The notes: generated by a model from the sequence alone, not told the origin. Shown: positions 16,514-25,219, counted from the stretch's first letter. The stretch: DNA of 49,427 nt from Actinomycetota bacterium (GCA_009698815.1 WLPJ01000009.1:1-49427), one strand, 5' to 3'. Translations and numbers: made by a program.

Positions 16514-18409
16514 ATGACAACAGATAAATCAACTCTAGAACGCCATAAGTACGACGTTCTTGTAATTGGTGCAGGTGGAGCAGGGTTGCGTGCTGCAGTT
16601 GAAGCTCGCGAATCAGGTCTGCGCGTTGCAATCATCTGTAAATCTTTATTCGGCAAGGCCCACACTGTCATGGCCGAAGGTGGTGCTGCCGCATCAATGG
16701 GTAACGCGAACTCAAACGATAATTGGCAAGTCCACTTCCGCGACACAATGCGTGGCGGAAAGTTCCTTAACCATTTCCGTATGGCAGAACTACATGCCAA
16801 AGAATCTCCAGATCGCATCTGGGAACTTGAAATGTGGGGTGCGCTCTTTGATCGCACTAAAGAAGGAAAGATTAGCCAACGTAACTTCGGTGGACACGAA
16901 TACCCACGTCTTGCCCACGTTGGCGATCGCACGGGTCTAGAACTAATTCGCACGATGCAACAGAAAATAGTTGCCCTGCAACAAGCAGATAAGCGTGAGC
17001 ACGGCGAATACGAGTCACATATTAAAGTTTTTGCAGAACTTACAATTACCGAAATTTTAAAAGAGGACGGCAAAATTGCTGGTGCATATGGTTACTGGCG
17101 CGAATCAGGATCAGAAGTTTTATTCGAAGCACCTGCGGTGATTATTGCAACTGGTGGCGTCGGCAAGACTTTCAAAATTACCTCTAACTCTTGGGAAGGC
17201 ACTGGCGATGGCCACGCTCTTGCCCTAAAAGCGGGCGCTAATTTAGTTGATATGGAGTTCTTACAATTCCACCCAACTGGAATGGTTTGGCCACCATCAG
17301 TTCGTGGAATTTTGGTTACAGAATCTGTTCGTGGTGAAGGCGGAATTCTTACCAACTCAAATGGAGAGCGCTTTATGTTCAAGTACATTCCAGATGTATT
17401 TAAGGATAAATACGCTGACAATGAAGCCGAAGCCGATCGCTGGTATGAAGATCAAGATAACAATCGTCGCCCACCAGAGTTATTGCCTCGCGATGAAGTT
17501 GCGCGCGCGATTAACTCTGAAGTTAAAGCAGGCCGCGGTAGTGAGCATGGCGGGGTGTTCCTAGATGTTTCAAAGCGTCTATCTGCTGAAATAATTAAGA
17601 AGCGTCTGCCATCTATGTGGCACCAGTTCTATGAATTAGCCGGCGTTGACATTACAAAGGAGCCAATGGAAGTTGGCCCAACTTGTCACTACGTGATGGG
17701 CGGCGTTGAAGTTGAGCCGGATACTGCAGCAGCAGTTGGCGTACCAGGGTTATATGCAGCCGGTGAAGTTGCTGGTGGAATGCACGGCTCTAATCGTCTT
17801 GGCGGAAACTCACTTTCAGATCTTTTGGTATTCGGTCGTCGTGCAGGAATGGGCGCCGCCGCTTACGTTAAGCAGACAACTGCAGTGCCAGTAGCGGAAG
17901 CAACAGTTGCATCAGCTGCCGCAAGAATCGAAGCGCCATTTGCACGCAGTGGTGGCGAGAACTCTTACTCACTTCACGCTGAACTGCAGGAAGTAACCCA
18001 CAACTTAGTCGGCATTATTCGCACTGGCGATGAACTAAAAGATGCGATTGCAAAGATTGCAGATATCAGAAAACGCAGCGCCAACGTGGCAGTCTCTGGC
18101 GGACGCAAGTTCAACCCAGGTTTCCACTTAGCATTCGACTTAGACAATATGTTGTTAGTTGCCGAAAGCACCGCTAAATCTGCGATCGGTCGCGAAGAAT
18201 CTCGTGGTGGTCACACACGCGATGATTTCCCCGGTATGGATATGGGATGGCGTCAGCACAACCACATCTCATCATTTGATGGAATACAAGTAACAGTGCG
18301 CAAGCAAGCGCTGCCATTTATGCCAAAAGAGCTATTTAGCCTCTTCGATGTTGAGGAGTTAAAGAAATATATGACACCAGATGAAGTTGCGAAAGGCGGC
18401 TCTAACTAA
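16514..18409 (+). CDS. sdhA: Succinate dehydrogenase flavoprotein subunit
   Basis: Oxidises succinate to fumarate in the citric acid cycle. The FAD site begins VLVIGAGGAGLRAAVEA; KAHTVMAEGGAAA includes the His expected to bind FAD covalently; QFHPTGM and the THY-type active-site region (GPTCHYVMGGVEV) follow; GLYAAGEVAGGMHGSNRLGGNSL is the second FAD-binding stretch. I choose ATG 16514 (631 residues) because AAAGGA stands eleven bases before it; an ATG four codons upstream would overlap that site. The stop overlaps the sdhB start (TAATG). High similarity of layout to mycobacterial Sdh1 is inferred from the single anchor. Confidence 0.95.
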   Translation: MTTDKSTLERHKYDVLVIGAGGAGLRAAVEARESGLRVAIICKSLFGKAHTVMAEGGAAASMGNANSNDNWQVHFRDTMRGGKFLNHFRMAELHAKESPDRIWELEMWGALFDRTKEGKISQRNFGGHEYPRLAHVGDRTGLELIRTMQQKIVALQQADKREHGEYESHIKVFAELTITEILKEDGKIAGAYGYWRESGSEVLFEAPAVIIATGGVGKTFKITSNSWEGTGDGHALALKAGANLVDMEFLQFHPTGMVWPPSVRGILVTESVRGEGGILTNSNGERFMFKYIPDVFKDKYADNEAEADRWYEDQDNNRRPPELLPRDEVARAINSEVKAGRGSEHGGVFLDVSKRLSAEIIKKRLPSMWHQFYELAGVDITKEPMEVGPTCHYVMGGVEVEPDTAAAVGVPGLYAAGEVAGGMHGSNRLGGNSLSDLLVFGRRAGMGAAAYVKQTTAVPVAEATVASAAARIEAPFARSGGENSYSLHAELQEVTHNLVGIIRTGDELKDAIAKIADIRKRSANVAVSGGRKFNPGFHLAFDLDNMLLVAESTAKSAIGREESRGGHTRDDFPGMDMGWRQHNHISSFDGIQVTVRKQALPFMPKELFSLFDVEELKKYMTPDEVAKGGSN

Positions 18410-19167
18410 TGGCGCGCAAAATAAATCTTCGCATCTGGCGAGGAGATGCAACTGACGGTGGCCTACAAGATGTTCAGGTAGAAGCCAACGAAGGCGAAGT
18501 CGTTCTCGATGTAATTCACCGCGTACAAGCGACCCAAATGGGTGACTTGGCAGTTCGTTGGAACTGTAAGGCCGGCAAGTGCGGTTCTTGTTCTATGGAA
18601 ATTAACGGTAAGCCACGCCTTGCTTGCATGACGCAGGTTGCTGCATACGGTGATGAAACGATCACGGTTACACCGCTTCGCGCATTTCCTGTGATCAAGG
18701 ATCTAGTTGCTGATGTCTCATTTAACTATAAAAAAGCGATGGAGATTCCTGCATTTGAGCCACCAAAAGAGCTAGTTCCAGGTGAGGCCAGAATGCAACA
18801 AATCGATGTTGAGCGCTCGCAAGAGTTCCGCAAATGTATCGAGTGCTTCCTCTGTCAAGATGTATGTCACGTAGTCCGTGACCATGAAGAGAATAAGAAA
18901 TCCTTTGCTGGCCCACGTTTCTTTATCCGTATTGCAGAACTTGATATGCATCCTCTTGATACTTTGAAAAACCGTAAGCGTACCGCGCAAGAAGAGCACG
19001 GACTTGGAATGTGTAACATCACTAAGTGTTGTACTGAAGTTTGCCCAGAGCACATCAAGATCACAGACAATGCAATCATTCCGATGAAAGAACGCGTCGC
19101 AGATATTAAATATGACCCAGTCCGCTGGTTAGGTTCAAAGATCCGCAAACGCGAGGGTATCGTTTAG
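18409..19167 (+). CDS. sdhB: Succinate dehydrogenase iron-sulfur subunit
   Basis: Carries electrons from SdhA to the membrane anchor. The 252 residues include the plant-type [2Fe-2S] ligands (CKAGKCGSCSMEIN followed by CMTQ), then two ferredoxin-like clusters: CIECFLCQDVCHVV and CNITKCCTEVCPEHI. The start ATG overlaps the sdhA stop, so translation is coupled. It is slightly longer at the C-terminus (KYDPVRWLGSKIRKREG) than E. coli SdhB, as in the Sdh1 group. The crcB pair starts only three bases after its stop, so those genes are probably read from the same message. Confidence 0.95.
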   Translation: MARKINLRIWRGDATDGGLQDVQVEANEGEVVLDVIHRVQATQMGDLAVRWNCKAGKCGSCSMEINGKPRLACMTQVAAYGDETITVTPLRAFPVIKDLVADVSFNYKKAMEIPAFEPPKELVPGEARMQQIDVERSQEFRKCIECFLCQDVCHVVRDHEENKKSFAGPRFFIRIAELDMHPLDTLKNRKRTAQEEHGLGMCNITKCCTEVCPEHIKITDNAIIPMKERVADIKYDPVRWLGSKIRKREGIV

Positions 19168-19170
19168 AAC

Positions 19171-19524
19171 ATGAAGTCTCTGCTACTCGTCGCAATTGGC
19201 GGCATAGCAGGCACATTGGTTCGCTTTGCCCTTTCTCTTGTAATACCTAATGATCGCACCGGAACCCTTGCTGCAAATCTAATTGGCGTCGCACTTGCCA
19301 GCGCTCTGTTGGTTCTTATGGAACGTCGTGATACACCTGAGTTGAGACATCTTCTGCTTCCGGGATTCTGCGCCGGTATGACAACTTTCTCGGCCGTAAC
19401 TGTTCAAGTATTTGAGCCAGCATCTGGCGGTGCTCTTTTCCTGGCAGCAAATATTTTCTTAAGTCTGTTGGTTGTGATTATTGTTTTGCCGATTAGTCGT
19501 AAGTTCATTCCGGTGCACAATTGA
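19171..19524 (+). CDS. crcB: CrcB/Fluc fluoride channel subunit 1
   Basis: Fluc proteins are small dual-topology membrane channels that expel fluoride. This 117-residue copy has four hydrophobic segments, the pore motif TLAANLIG (Asn in the first half) and GMTTFSAVTVQ with the conserved Thr/Phe/Ser track. It overlaps the second copy by four bases, so the pair likely forms a heterodimer as in other bacteria with two adjacent genes. It lies three bases after sdhB and has no room for its own promoter or fluoride riboswitch. Confidence 0.9.
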   Translation: MKSLLLVAIGGIAGTLVRFALSLVIPNDRTGTLAANLIGVALASALLVLMERRDTPELRHLLLPGFCAGMTTFSAVTVQVFEPASGGALFLAANIFLSLLVVIIVLPISRKFIPVHN

Positions 19525-19859
19525 ATACGTTATATGTAATTTTAGGCGCAGCAGTTGGCGCACCAGCCCGCTTTGCGATTGATCAATATTTTAGAAAATT
19601 TACAGATAGGCCGCTAGGAACATTTCTAGTCAATGTTTTTGGTTCATTTTTGATCGGGCTAACCTTTTCAAAGTCTGAGAAAGTTTATGATTTAGTCGCA
19701 GTTGGTTTTGCTGGAGCATTCACAACCTGGTCAACATTTATGCTCGATATTTACTTGGGCTTTGAGCTAAAGCGTTACAAAGCGGTCGCCCTGAATCTCA
19801 GTGCTTCGCTCGTATTCGGCCTGCTAGCAGCGTGGATAGGCATCCAGCTCGCCTCGTGA
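19521..19859 (+). CDS. crcB: CrcB/Fluc fluoride channel subunit 2
   Basis: Second fluoride channel subunit, 112 residues with four hydrophobic segments. Motifs match the first copy: GTFLVNVFGSFLIG and GAFTTWSTFMLD. TTG 19521 overlaps the stop of the first copy. The two copies differ enough in sequence to be fixed in opposite membrane orientations, which is the usual explanation for paired crcB genes. Its stop codon TGA (19857-19859) lies inside the left arm of the palindrome upstream of vapB. Confidence 0.9.
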   Translation: MNTLYVILGAAVGAPARFAIDQYFRKFTDRPLGTFLVNVFGSFLIGLTFSKSEKVYDLVAVGFAGAFTTWSTFMLDIYLGFELKRYKAVALNLSASLVFGLLAAWIGIQLAS

Positions 19860-19875
19860 TATCATCTGATATCAC
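19856..19875. promoter_or_regulatory. Palindromic operator candidate for vapBC
   Basis: Perfect inverted repeat with 9-base arms (GTGATATCA / TGATATCAC) around TC. It lies just upstream of the vapB ribosome binding site (GGAGG, 19879-19883) and overlaps the crcB stop. VapB-type antitoxins usually repress their own operon by binding such sites. Confidence 0.65.
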
Positions 19876-19889
19876 ATCGGAGGTTTTAA

Positions 19890-20111
19890 ATGGCAGACCT
19901 GCTCATTCGGGATCTAGCGCCCGAACTCGTTATCGCACTTGATGCCAAAGCAAAAACGCTCGGTATTTCACGAGTTGAATTAGTGCGCCGCACAATTACC
20001 CGTGACATAGCTATTTCGGCAGAATCAGTTACCGAACAACACCTGGTGGCGCTGACTGAACTCTTGCCGGATCTTGGTGACGTTGAAATCATGCGCGGCG
20101 CGTGGAGTTAG
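19890..20111 (+). CDS. vapB: VapB/FitA-type antitoxin
   Basis: A 73-residue antitoxin. The N-terminal half (ADLLIRDLAPELVIALDAKAKTLGISRVELVRRTI) is a FitA-like ribbon-helix-helix DNA-binding domain. The acidic, hydrophobic tail (LTELLPDLGDVEIMRGAWS) should wrap the toxin's active site. GGAGG stands eight bases before ATG 19890. The end overlaps the vapC start by ten bases, coupling the two. Self-repression through the palindrome upstream is the expected control. Confidence 0.85.
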   Translation: MADLLIRDLAPELVIALDAKAKTLGISRVELVRRTITRDIAISAESVTEQHLVALTELLPDLGDVEIMRGAWS

Positions 20112-20512
20112 AAAACTGGCTGATCGATAAGTCTGCACTTGTACGCCTTAGCGATTCACCGCAGCGAAAACTTTGGGCAGAAAGAATCAATTCTGGTTCA
20201 GTACACCTCTCAACGATGACTCGATTAGAAGTCGGATATTCCGCGCGCTCGTCACAAGATTTGGAAAGCGCGTTCGCATCCCCACCTTTAGTAAAGATGC
20301 CAATCGAAGGGGTAACTCCGGCAATTGAAGAACTGGCGTGGCAAACGCTTCGCCAATTAGCAAGGCGCGGACAACATCGTGCTCCATCAATTCCTGATTT
20401 ATTGATTGCAGCAACAGCACAATTATGCGGCTTGATCGTGCTTCACAACGATAAAGATTTCGAGTTAATTGGTAAAGCAACAGGCCAGAGAGTTGAAAAG
20501 CTAAAACTCTAA
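20102..20512 (+). CDS. vapC: VapC toxin, PIN-domain ribonuclease
   Basis: PIN-domain RNase toxin; relatives cut tRNA or rRNA. The 136-residue protein has the acidic metal-binding residues of the fold: WLIDKSALVRL (first Asp), TRLEVGYSARS (Glu), PSIPDLLIAATA (Asp) and HNDKDFELI (last Asp). GTG 20102 overlaps vapB. Its stop overlaps the convergent pepP stop by three to four bases. All four acidic positions are present, so it is probably active. Sits between the sdh-crcB string and pepP. Confidence 0.88.
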   Translation: MELENWLIDKSALVRLSDSPQRKLWAERINSGSVHLSTMTRLEVGYSARSSQDLESAFASPPLVKMPIEGVTPAIEELAWQTLRQLARRGQHRAPSIPDLLIAATAQLCGLIVLHNDKDFELIGKATGQRVEKLKL

Positions 20513-21960
20513 CCGAGAATTGAAGCCATCCAAGCTTCGATTGCATCAGGGTGGCGTGGGATATTTTCACTTAAATTGCGGCAACCATCGGCTGTAACAA
20601 TGACATCATCTTCGATACGAATACCGATACCGCGATATTCAGGAGCGAATAGTTCATCATCAGGTTGTATATAAAGTCCTGGCTCAACAGTTAAAACCAT
20701 TCCTTCACGCAGTACACCATCGCGATACATATCTTGACGAGCATGTTCGCAATCGTGAACATCAAGACCAAGGTGATGGCTAACTCCGTGCAGCGTCCAA
20801 CGACGATGCAGACCAACTTCTGGTTGCATTGACTCTTCAGCGGAAATAGTTAAAACACCCATGTCTGCCAAACCTTGCGCAAGAACGCGTTGTGCAGCGC
20901 GGTTAATTTCTAAGAATTGAACTCCAGGTTTGACTGCTGCAAAACCAGCTAGCTGTGCTTCATAAACCAACATATATAAGGTGCGTTGTGCTGGAGAGAA
21001 TTTTCCATTGACCGGCAAGGTGCGAGTTATATCTGCGGTGTAATAAGAATCCATTTCGACGCCGGCATCAAGTAACAACAATTCACCGTTGCGGACAGCG
21101 CCATCATTGCGGATCCAGTGCAATACGCAGGCATGTGATCCAGCTGCGGCGATTGTCGTATATCCAATGTCATTGCCTTCTAGACGAGCGCGTCCAAAGA
21201 AAGCGCCTTCCACAATTCTTTCACCACGTGGATGATCTGCTGCTGCCGGCATTGCCGCAATTACATCGCTAAATCCGCGACCAGTGGCATCTACGGCTGC
21301 CTGAAGTTCGGCAACTTCATACTCATCCTTGACCAAACGTTGCTCGGATGTAAATGTAAGAAATTCTGCTTCGCGCGCATGCTTAGAAATTAACTTATCC
21401 ATCAAAGCATCTTCACCGCGAACAAGAAGTGTCTCTTTACTAAAGCGCAGCAGGTCTTCAATTTTCTCAACATCGCGAGTCTGGATTTGATAAACGGTAT
21501 TTGCCTCATCAAGTGTGAAATGTCGACCTACCCAAAGTTCTCCGTACTTACGATCTGTATAAAAAGCATCGCTCTCACGTGTGGAGCGAGGATGCAGGTA
21601 TAGATAGGAATCGTGTCCACCGGTTTCATTTGGTTCCATGATTAATACTGAATCTGGAACCGCATCGGCACCCTGCACACCTGCGTAAAAAGCAAAAGCG
21701 CTGTGAGGACGAAATACGTACTCAGTATCGTTTGAACGAGTTTTGTAATTTCCAGCCGGAATCACGATACGAATATTCGGGAATGCTGCAGATAAAACCT
21801 GGCGACGGCTGAATGCATAAGTAACAACTTCAAGTGGTTGCAGTCCTTCTAAGTTCGATGGTGCCCAACCTGTGCGCATAAATTCAGCGAACTGCGTTGG
21901 AGGAGCAACATCGTAAGGACGAGCATTCTTTACATCTGGTGTTGCAACCTTGTCATTCAT
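20509..21960 (-). CDS. pepP: Xaa-Pro aminopeptidase (aminopeptidase P, M24B)
   Basis: Removes an N-terminal residue that precedes proline. The 483-residue protein has an N-terminal AMP_N domain (about 30-170, YVFRPHSAFAFYAG) and a pita-bread catalytic domain. Metal ligands are visible: LLDAGVEMDSYYTADITRT (two Asp), HGVSHHLGLDVHD (His), TVEPGLYI (Glu) and GIGIRIEDDV (Glu). The product lacks a signal peptide. TACTCT stands seven bases before ATG 21960 and no Shine-Dalgarno is seen. It diverges from the transketolase operon. Confidence 0.93.
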   Translation of the reverse strand: MNDKVATPDVKNARPYDVAPPTQFAEFMRTGWAPSNLEGLQPLEVVTYAFSRRQVLSAAFPNIRIVIPAGNYKTRSNDTEYVFRPHSAFAFYAGVQGADAVPDSVLIMEPNETGGHDSYLYLHPRSTRESDAFYTDRKYGELWVGRHFTLDEANTVYQIQTRDVEKIEDLLRFSKETLLVRGEDALMDKLISKHAREAEFLTFTSEQRLVKDEYEVAELQAAVDATGRGFSDVIAAMPAAADHPRGERIVEGAFFGRARLEGNDIGYTTIAAAGSHACVLHWIRNDGAVRNGELLLLDAGVEMDSYYTADITRTLPVNGKFSPAQRTLYMLVYEAQLAGFAAVKPGVQFLEINRAAQRVLAQGLADMGVLTISAEESMQPEVGLHRRWTLHGVSHHLGLDVHDCEHARQDMYRDGVLREGMVLTVEPGLYIQPDDELFAPEYRGIGIRIEDDVIVTADGCRNLSENIPRHPDAIEAWMASILG

Positions 21961-21967
21961 ATTGCTA

Positions 21968-21973
21968 AGAGTA
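21968..21973 (-). promoter_or_regulatory. Predicted leaderless -10 box for pepP
   Basis: TACTCT on the minus strand, seven bases before ATG 21960. The same hexamer and spacing recur at the class V aminotransferase gene (38223-38228). Confidence 0.4.
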
Positions 21974-22011
21974 CAGAATAAGTAAAAATCTGAAAGTGCC
22001 AGAAAATGGTA

Positions 22012-22039
22012 TTGACCCGAGCGTAAATACGCATAGAGT
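22012..22039 (+). promoter_or_regulatory. Promoter with internal palindrome, transketolase operon
   Basis: TTGACC (22012-22017) and TAGAGT (22034-22039) are 16 bases apart. The spacer contains an inverted repeat GCGTA-AA-TACGC (22021-22032), a good place for a repressor. ATG follows nine bases after the -10 box with no ribosome binding site. Confidence 0.55.
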
Positions 22040-22048
22040 TAGCGCATT

Positions 22049-22861
22049 ATGTCGATAGATACGCAGCAGATATCAGATTTAGCGCGTGAGATCCGCATAC
22101 AAATTCTTCACACCATCAAAGGTGCTGGCATGGGCCATATCGGTGGTGATTTTTCTGTTACAGATATCCTGGCAACGCTCTTTGGTTCGGTCCTTAACGT
22201 AGATCCAAAGGATCCGAATAAGAGTGACCGTGACCGCTTAATTCTAAGTAAAGGTCATGCCGCTGTGGCGCTTTATTCAACTCTAGCCTTGCGGGGCTTT
22301 TTCCCAGTCGAAGATCTAAAAACATTTGCTCAACCTTTAAGTAAGTTAAATGGCCACCCAAATCGCAATAAAGTTCCTGGCGTCGAATCAAATACCGGCC
22401 CGCTAGGCCACGGTTTTCCAATCGCGGTTGGCACAGCAATCGGAGCGCAGTTGGCCAAGAATGGCAGCCGCTCATTTGTAATTATGGGAGATGGTGAGTT
22501 GCAGGAAGGTAGCAACTGGGAAGCAGCGATGTTTGCCGGCCATCGCAAACTCACTAATTTAATTGCCGTCATTGATCGCAATGGTTTCCAACAAGGAAGT
22601 CCGACTTCAAAAACTAACGAATTAGATCCACTAGATAAGAAGTTTGAGTCATTTGGATGGGAAGTCCGTGTTGTCGGTGGACACGATTATGCAGCGCTAC
22701 ATAAAGCGCTTACCGATCCGCAGACCAAGCCGCGAGCGGTAATTGCACAGACCACAAAAGGCAAGGGCGTTGATTTTATGGAAGGCAAGGCCGAGTGGCA
22801 CCATAAAGTTCCATCTGCTGAACAATATGAAGCAGCCTTGCTGCAGCTTGGACAGCAATGA
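22049..22861 (+). CDS. Transketolase, N-terminal (TPP-binding) subunit
   Basis: First half of a split, thiamine-diphosphate-dependent transketolase. The 270 residues include GAGMGHIGGDFSVTDILATLF, DRLILSKGHAAVALYSTLAL, GPLGHGFPIAVGTAIGAQL and the TPP motif GDGELQEGSNWEAAMFAGH. The C-terminal half is the next gene, overlapping by four bases. Split transketolases are often pathway-specific (apulose 4-phosphate, 6-deoxy-6-sulfofructose, or ordinary pentose phosphates). The FGGY kinase and sugar isomerase that follow argue for a dedicated sugar pathway rather than the housekeeping enzyme. The promoter is just upstream; translation probably starts with little or no leader. Confidence 0.92.
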   Translation: MSIDTQQISDLAREIRIQILHTIKGAGMGHIGGDFSVTDILATLFGSVLNVDPKDPNKSDRDRLILSKGHAAVALYSTLALRGFFPVEDLKTFAQPLSKLNGHPNRNKVPGVESNTGPLGHGFPIAVGTAIGAQLAKNGSRSFVIMGDGELQEGSNWEAAMFAGHRKLTNLIAVIDRNGFQQGSPTSKTNELDPLDKKFESFGWEVRVVGGHDYAALHKALTDPQTKPRAVIAQTTKGKGVDFMEGKAEWHHKVPSAEQYEAALLQLGQQ

Positions 22862-23808
22862 GCGAAAAAATGGAAGAGTTTGATAACCGCATAATTTTTG
22901 CTAAGACTCTAATTGCACTTGCTAACGAAGATCCTAAAATTGTTGTTGTCTGTAACGACTCGGTTGGTTCAAGTAATTTGACCGAATTTCGTGATCTATT
23001 CCCCGATCGCTTAATTGATGTAGGCATTGCAGAGCAAAACATGGTGGGTGTAGCAGCCGGCTTAGCGAACGCCGGATTTACGACATTTGTATGCGCCGCG
23101 GCACCTTTCTTAACTGGACGGGCACTTGAACAAATCAAAGCCGATGTGGTTTACACACGAACAAATGTAAAACTCTGTGGAATGAGCCCAGGTATTGCCT
23201 ATGGCGAACTAGGACCAACACATCATTCGATCGAAGATATTGCCTGGATGCGCGCTCTTGATTCACTCCCAATTGTTCTGCCTGCAGATGAAGCACAAAC
23301 AGCTGAAGCGGTTCGTTGGGCGGCAAATATGGTCGGCCCAGTTTTTATGCGAATTGGTAGATATAAAGTCCCGTCAGTTTCGCACGGACAATCTCCTGCG
23401 TTTATTCCAAATAAAGCGATGCGCATTATCGATGGCAGCGACGTAACAATTATCGCAACCGGAACTCTAGTCTCGCGTGCAGTGGCAGCCGCAGCAGAAT
23501 TAAAAGTCGAAGGAATTTCTGCAAGAGTTATTAATCTTTCAACCGTTTCACCACTTGATACCGCTGAAATACTTGCGGCAGCGAAAGAAACCAAGGCGAT
23601 CATCACCGCAGAAGAATCAGTTACTCGTGGTGGCATTGGCGGTGCCATCGCTGAATTTATTGTGCAGAACCATCCTGTTCCGATGAAGTTAATGGGCATC
23701 GATACATTTGCCCCAACTGGGTCAACTACTTTTCTTCTGGAACATTTTGGTTTGACTGCAGATTCAATCGTGGCCTCTGCCCGAGAGCTCTTAAAGCATG
23801 GAAAATAA
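22858..23808 (+). CDS. Transketolase, C-terminal (pyrimidine-binding) subunit
   Basis: Second half of the split transketolase, 316 residues. It contains the Pyr domain (VVVCNDSVGSSNLTEF, RLIDVGIAEQNMVGVAAGLANAGF with the catalytic Glu of the AEQ motif, GPTHHSIEDIAWMR) and the C-terminal domain (VINLSTVSPLDTAEILAAA, ITAEESVTRGGIGGAIAE). ATG overlaps the stop of the N-terminal subunit gene (ATGA), giving coupled translation of the two chains. The FGGY kinase gene starts 11 bases before its stop. Confidence 0.92.
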   Translation: MSEKMEEFDNRIIFAKTLIALANEDPKIVVVCNDSVGSSNLTEFRDLFPDRLIDVGIAEQNMVGVAAGLANAGFTTFVCAAAPFLTGRALEQIKADVVYTRTNVKLCGMSPGIAYGELGPTHHSIEDIAWMRALDSLPIVLPADEAQTAEAVRWAANMVGPVFMRIGRYKVPSVSHGQSPAFIPNKAMRIIDGSDVTIIATGTLVSRAVAAAAELKVEGISARVINLSTVSPLDTAEILAAAKETKAIITAEESVTRGGIGGAIAEFIVQNHPVPMKLMGIDTFAPTGSTTFLLEHFGLTADSIVASARELLKHGK

Positions 23809-25219
23809 CTCGCCTATAATTTTAGCTATCGATCAAGGTAGTGGTTCTACAAAAGCGCTTGCCATTAATTTAAAAGGTGAAGTTCTTGCACATGCAGAAA
23901 TTAAGATTGTGACTTCATTCCCTCATCCGGGGTGGGTAGAACAAGATCCAGAGGAAATTTGGCAATCAGTTGTTACGGCAAGTAAAGAAATAACCAAAGC
24001 GCACAAGATTTCTGCAGTCGGATTAAGCGTCCAACGTGAATCTGTTTTGTTTTGGGATCGCACAACAGGGAAAGCGCTATCAAAGATCATCACCTGGCAA
24101 GATCGCAGAGCCTCCGATTTAGCGGGAAAACATTGGGAATACGCAGCCCAGGTGAAGACGTTAAGCGGTCTGGAACTCGATCCGATGTTCTCGGCGCTTA
24201 AAGCGCAATGGTTACTTGAGAACAACAACTTCAATAAAAGCGATATTTGTATCGGAACCATTGATTCTTGGATCGCCTTCAAGTTAGGTGCTGGCCATAT
24301 TGTTGAAGTTGGAAGTGCCAGCCGTACTCAGTTATTAGATATTCAAAGCGGTAACTGGAGCCCAGAGCTACTTTCTATATTTGGTATTAGTGAGTCACAA
24401 CTACCCCGCGTCTGTGCATCCGATGAAAAACATATCTGCACCAATATGCAAGCACTAGGTCTAACCAGCGATGTACCACTTTCTGGAATTATGGGAGATT
24501 CACACGCAGCACTTTTTGCCCACCAAGGTTGGAAAACAGGTGTCTTCAAGGCAACCTTCGGCACCGGTACTTCGCTAATGGGAGTTACCGAGATAAACCC
24601 TCAAACAATTGCTTGGTCAATCGACAATAAAATAACGCGCGCCGTTGAAGCAAATATTCTCTCAACAGGCTCCACCTTGGTTTGGTTAGCAGAACTGCTC
24701 AGCACAACACCAGATGAGTTAGCAAAACTCGCTCCGGAATCAACGCAACAAGTAGAAATTGTTCCCGCATTTAACGGTCTCGGCGCCCCATGGTGGGATC
24801 GCGAAGCAACCTCAGTCATATCTGGACTTACCCGAGGATCCAAACGCGCTGATCTTGCCGCAGCTGCGTTGCGGTCAACAGCTGCACAAATAAATGATGT
24901 CCTTGAAGATTTTGCTAAATCAAATATAGAAATAGATTCTCTATATGCCGATGGCGGCGGAGCGCGCAATGAATATCTAATGCAGATGTTGGCAGATTTA
25001 AGTGGAAAGAGGATTAGATCATCGCAACTTCTTGAGCTATCTGCCTTTGGTGCAGCTATGGTTGCAGCGATTGGCGCCGGCCTTGCCACAATTTCAAATA
25101 TCGAAAAAATCGAACTTAAATATTCTGATTACACCTCAGCAATTTCAGAATCTGAACGCCAGATAAGGCTAAAAACCTGGCGAAAAGCGGTGCAGCAATC
25201 ACGTTTAAAGATGAATTAG
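23798..25219 (+). CDS. FGGY-family carbohydrate kinase
   Basis: Phosphorylates a sugar or ketose. The 473-residue protein has both actin-like halves: IILAIDQGSGSTKALAIN (phosphate-1 motif), GWVEQDPEEIW, VGLSVQRESVLFWDRTTG, ITWQDRRASDLAG, GDSHAALFAHQGW, KATFGTGTSLMG, and the second half with APWWDREATSVISGLTRGS and YADGGGARNEYLMQM. Several stretches resemble glycerol kinase more than xylulokinase. Since it overlaps the transketolase gene and precedes a xylose-isomerase-like protein, a ketose made by that isomerase is the likely substrate; apulose would fit the known apiose pathway. Substrate is inference. Confidence 0.9.
   Translation: MENNSPIILAIDQGSGSTKALAINLKGEVLAHAEIKIVTSFPHPGWVEQDPEEIWQSVVTASKEITKAHKISAVGLSVQRESVLFWDRTTGKALSKIITWQDRRASDLAGKHWEYAAQVKTLSGLELDPMFSALKAQWLLENNNFNKSDICIGTIDSWIAFKLGAGHIVEVGSASRTQLLDIQSGNWSPELLSIFGISESQLPRVCASDEKHICTNMQALGLTSDVPLSGIMGDSHAALFAHQGWKTGVFKATFGTGTSLMGVTEINPQTIAWSIDNKITRAVEANILSTGSTLVWLAELLSTTPDELAKLAPESTQQVEIVPAFNGLGAPWWDREATSVISGLTRGSKRADLAAAALRSTAAQINDVLEDFAKSNIEIDSLYADGGGARNEYLMQMLADLSGKRIRSSQLLELSAFGAAMVAAIGAGLATISNIEKIELKYSDYTSAISESERQIRLKTWRKAVQQSRLKMN

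Noticed and set aside
19150-19170. Fluoride riboswitch before crcB
   Set aside because: Only three bases separate sdhB from crcB; no space for the aptamer and no matching motif within the sdhB end.
22049-23808. Split transketolase as 1-deoxyxylulose 5-phosphate synthase or pyruvate dehydrogenase E1
   Set aside because: Motifs GHIGGDFS, GDGELQEGSNWEA and IGIAEQNMVGVAAG fit split transketolase; Dxs is a single longer chain.
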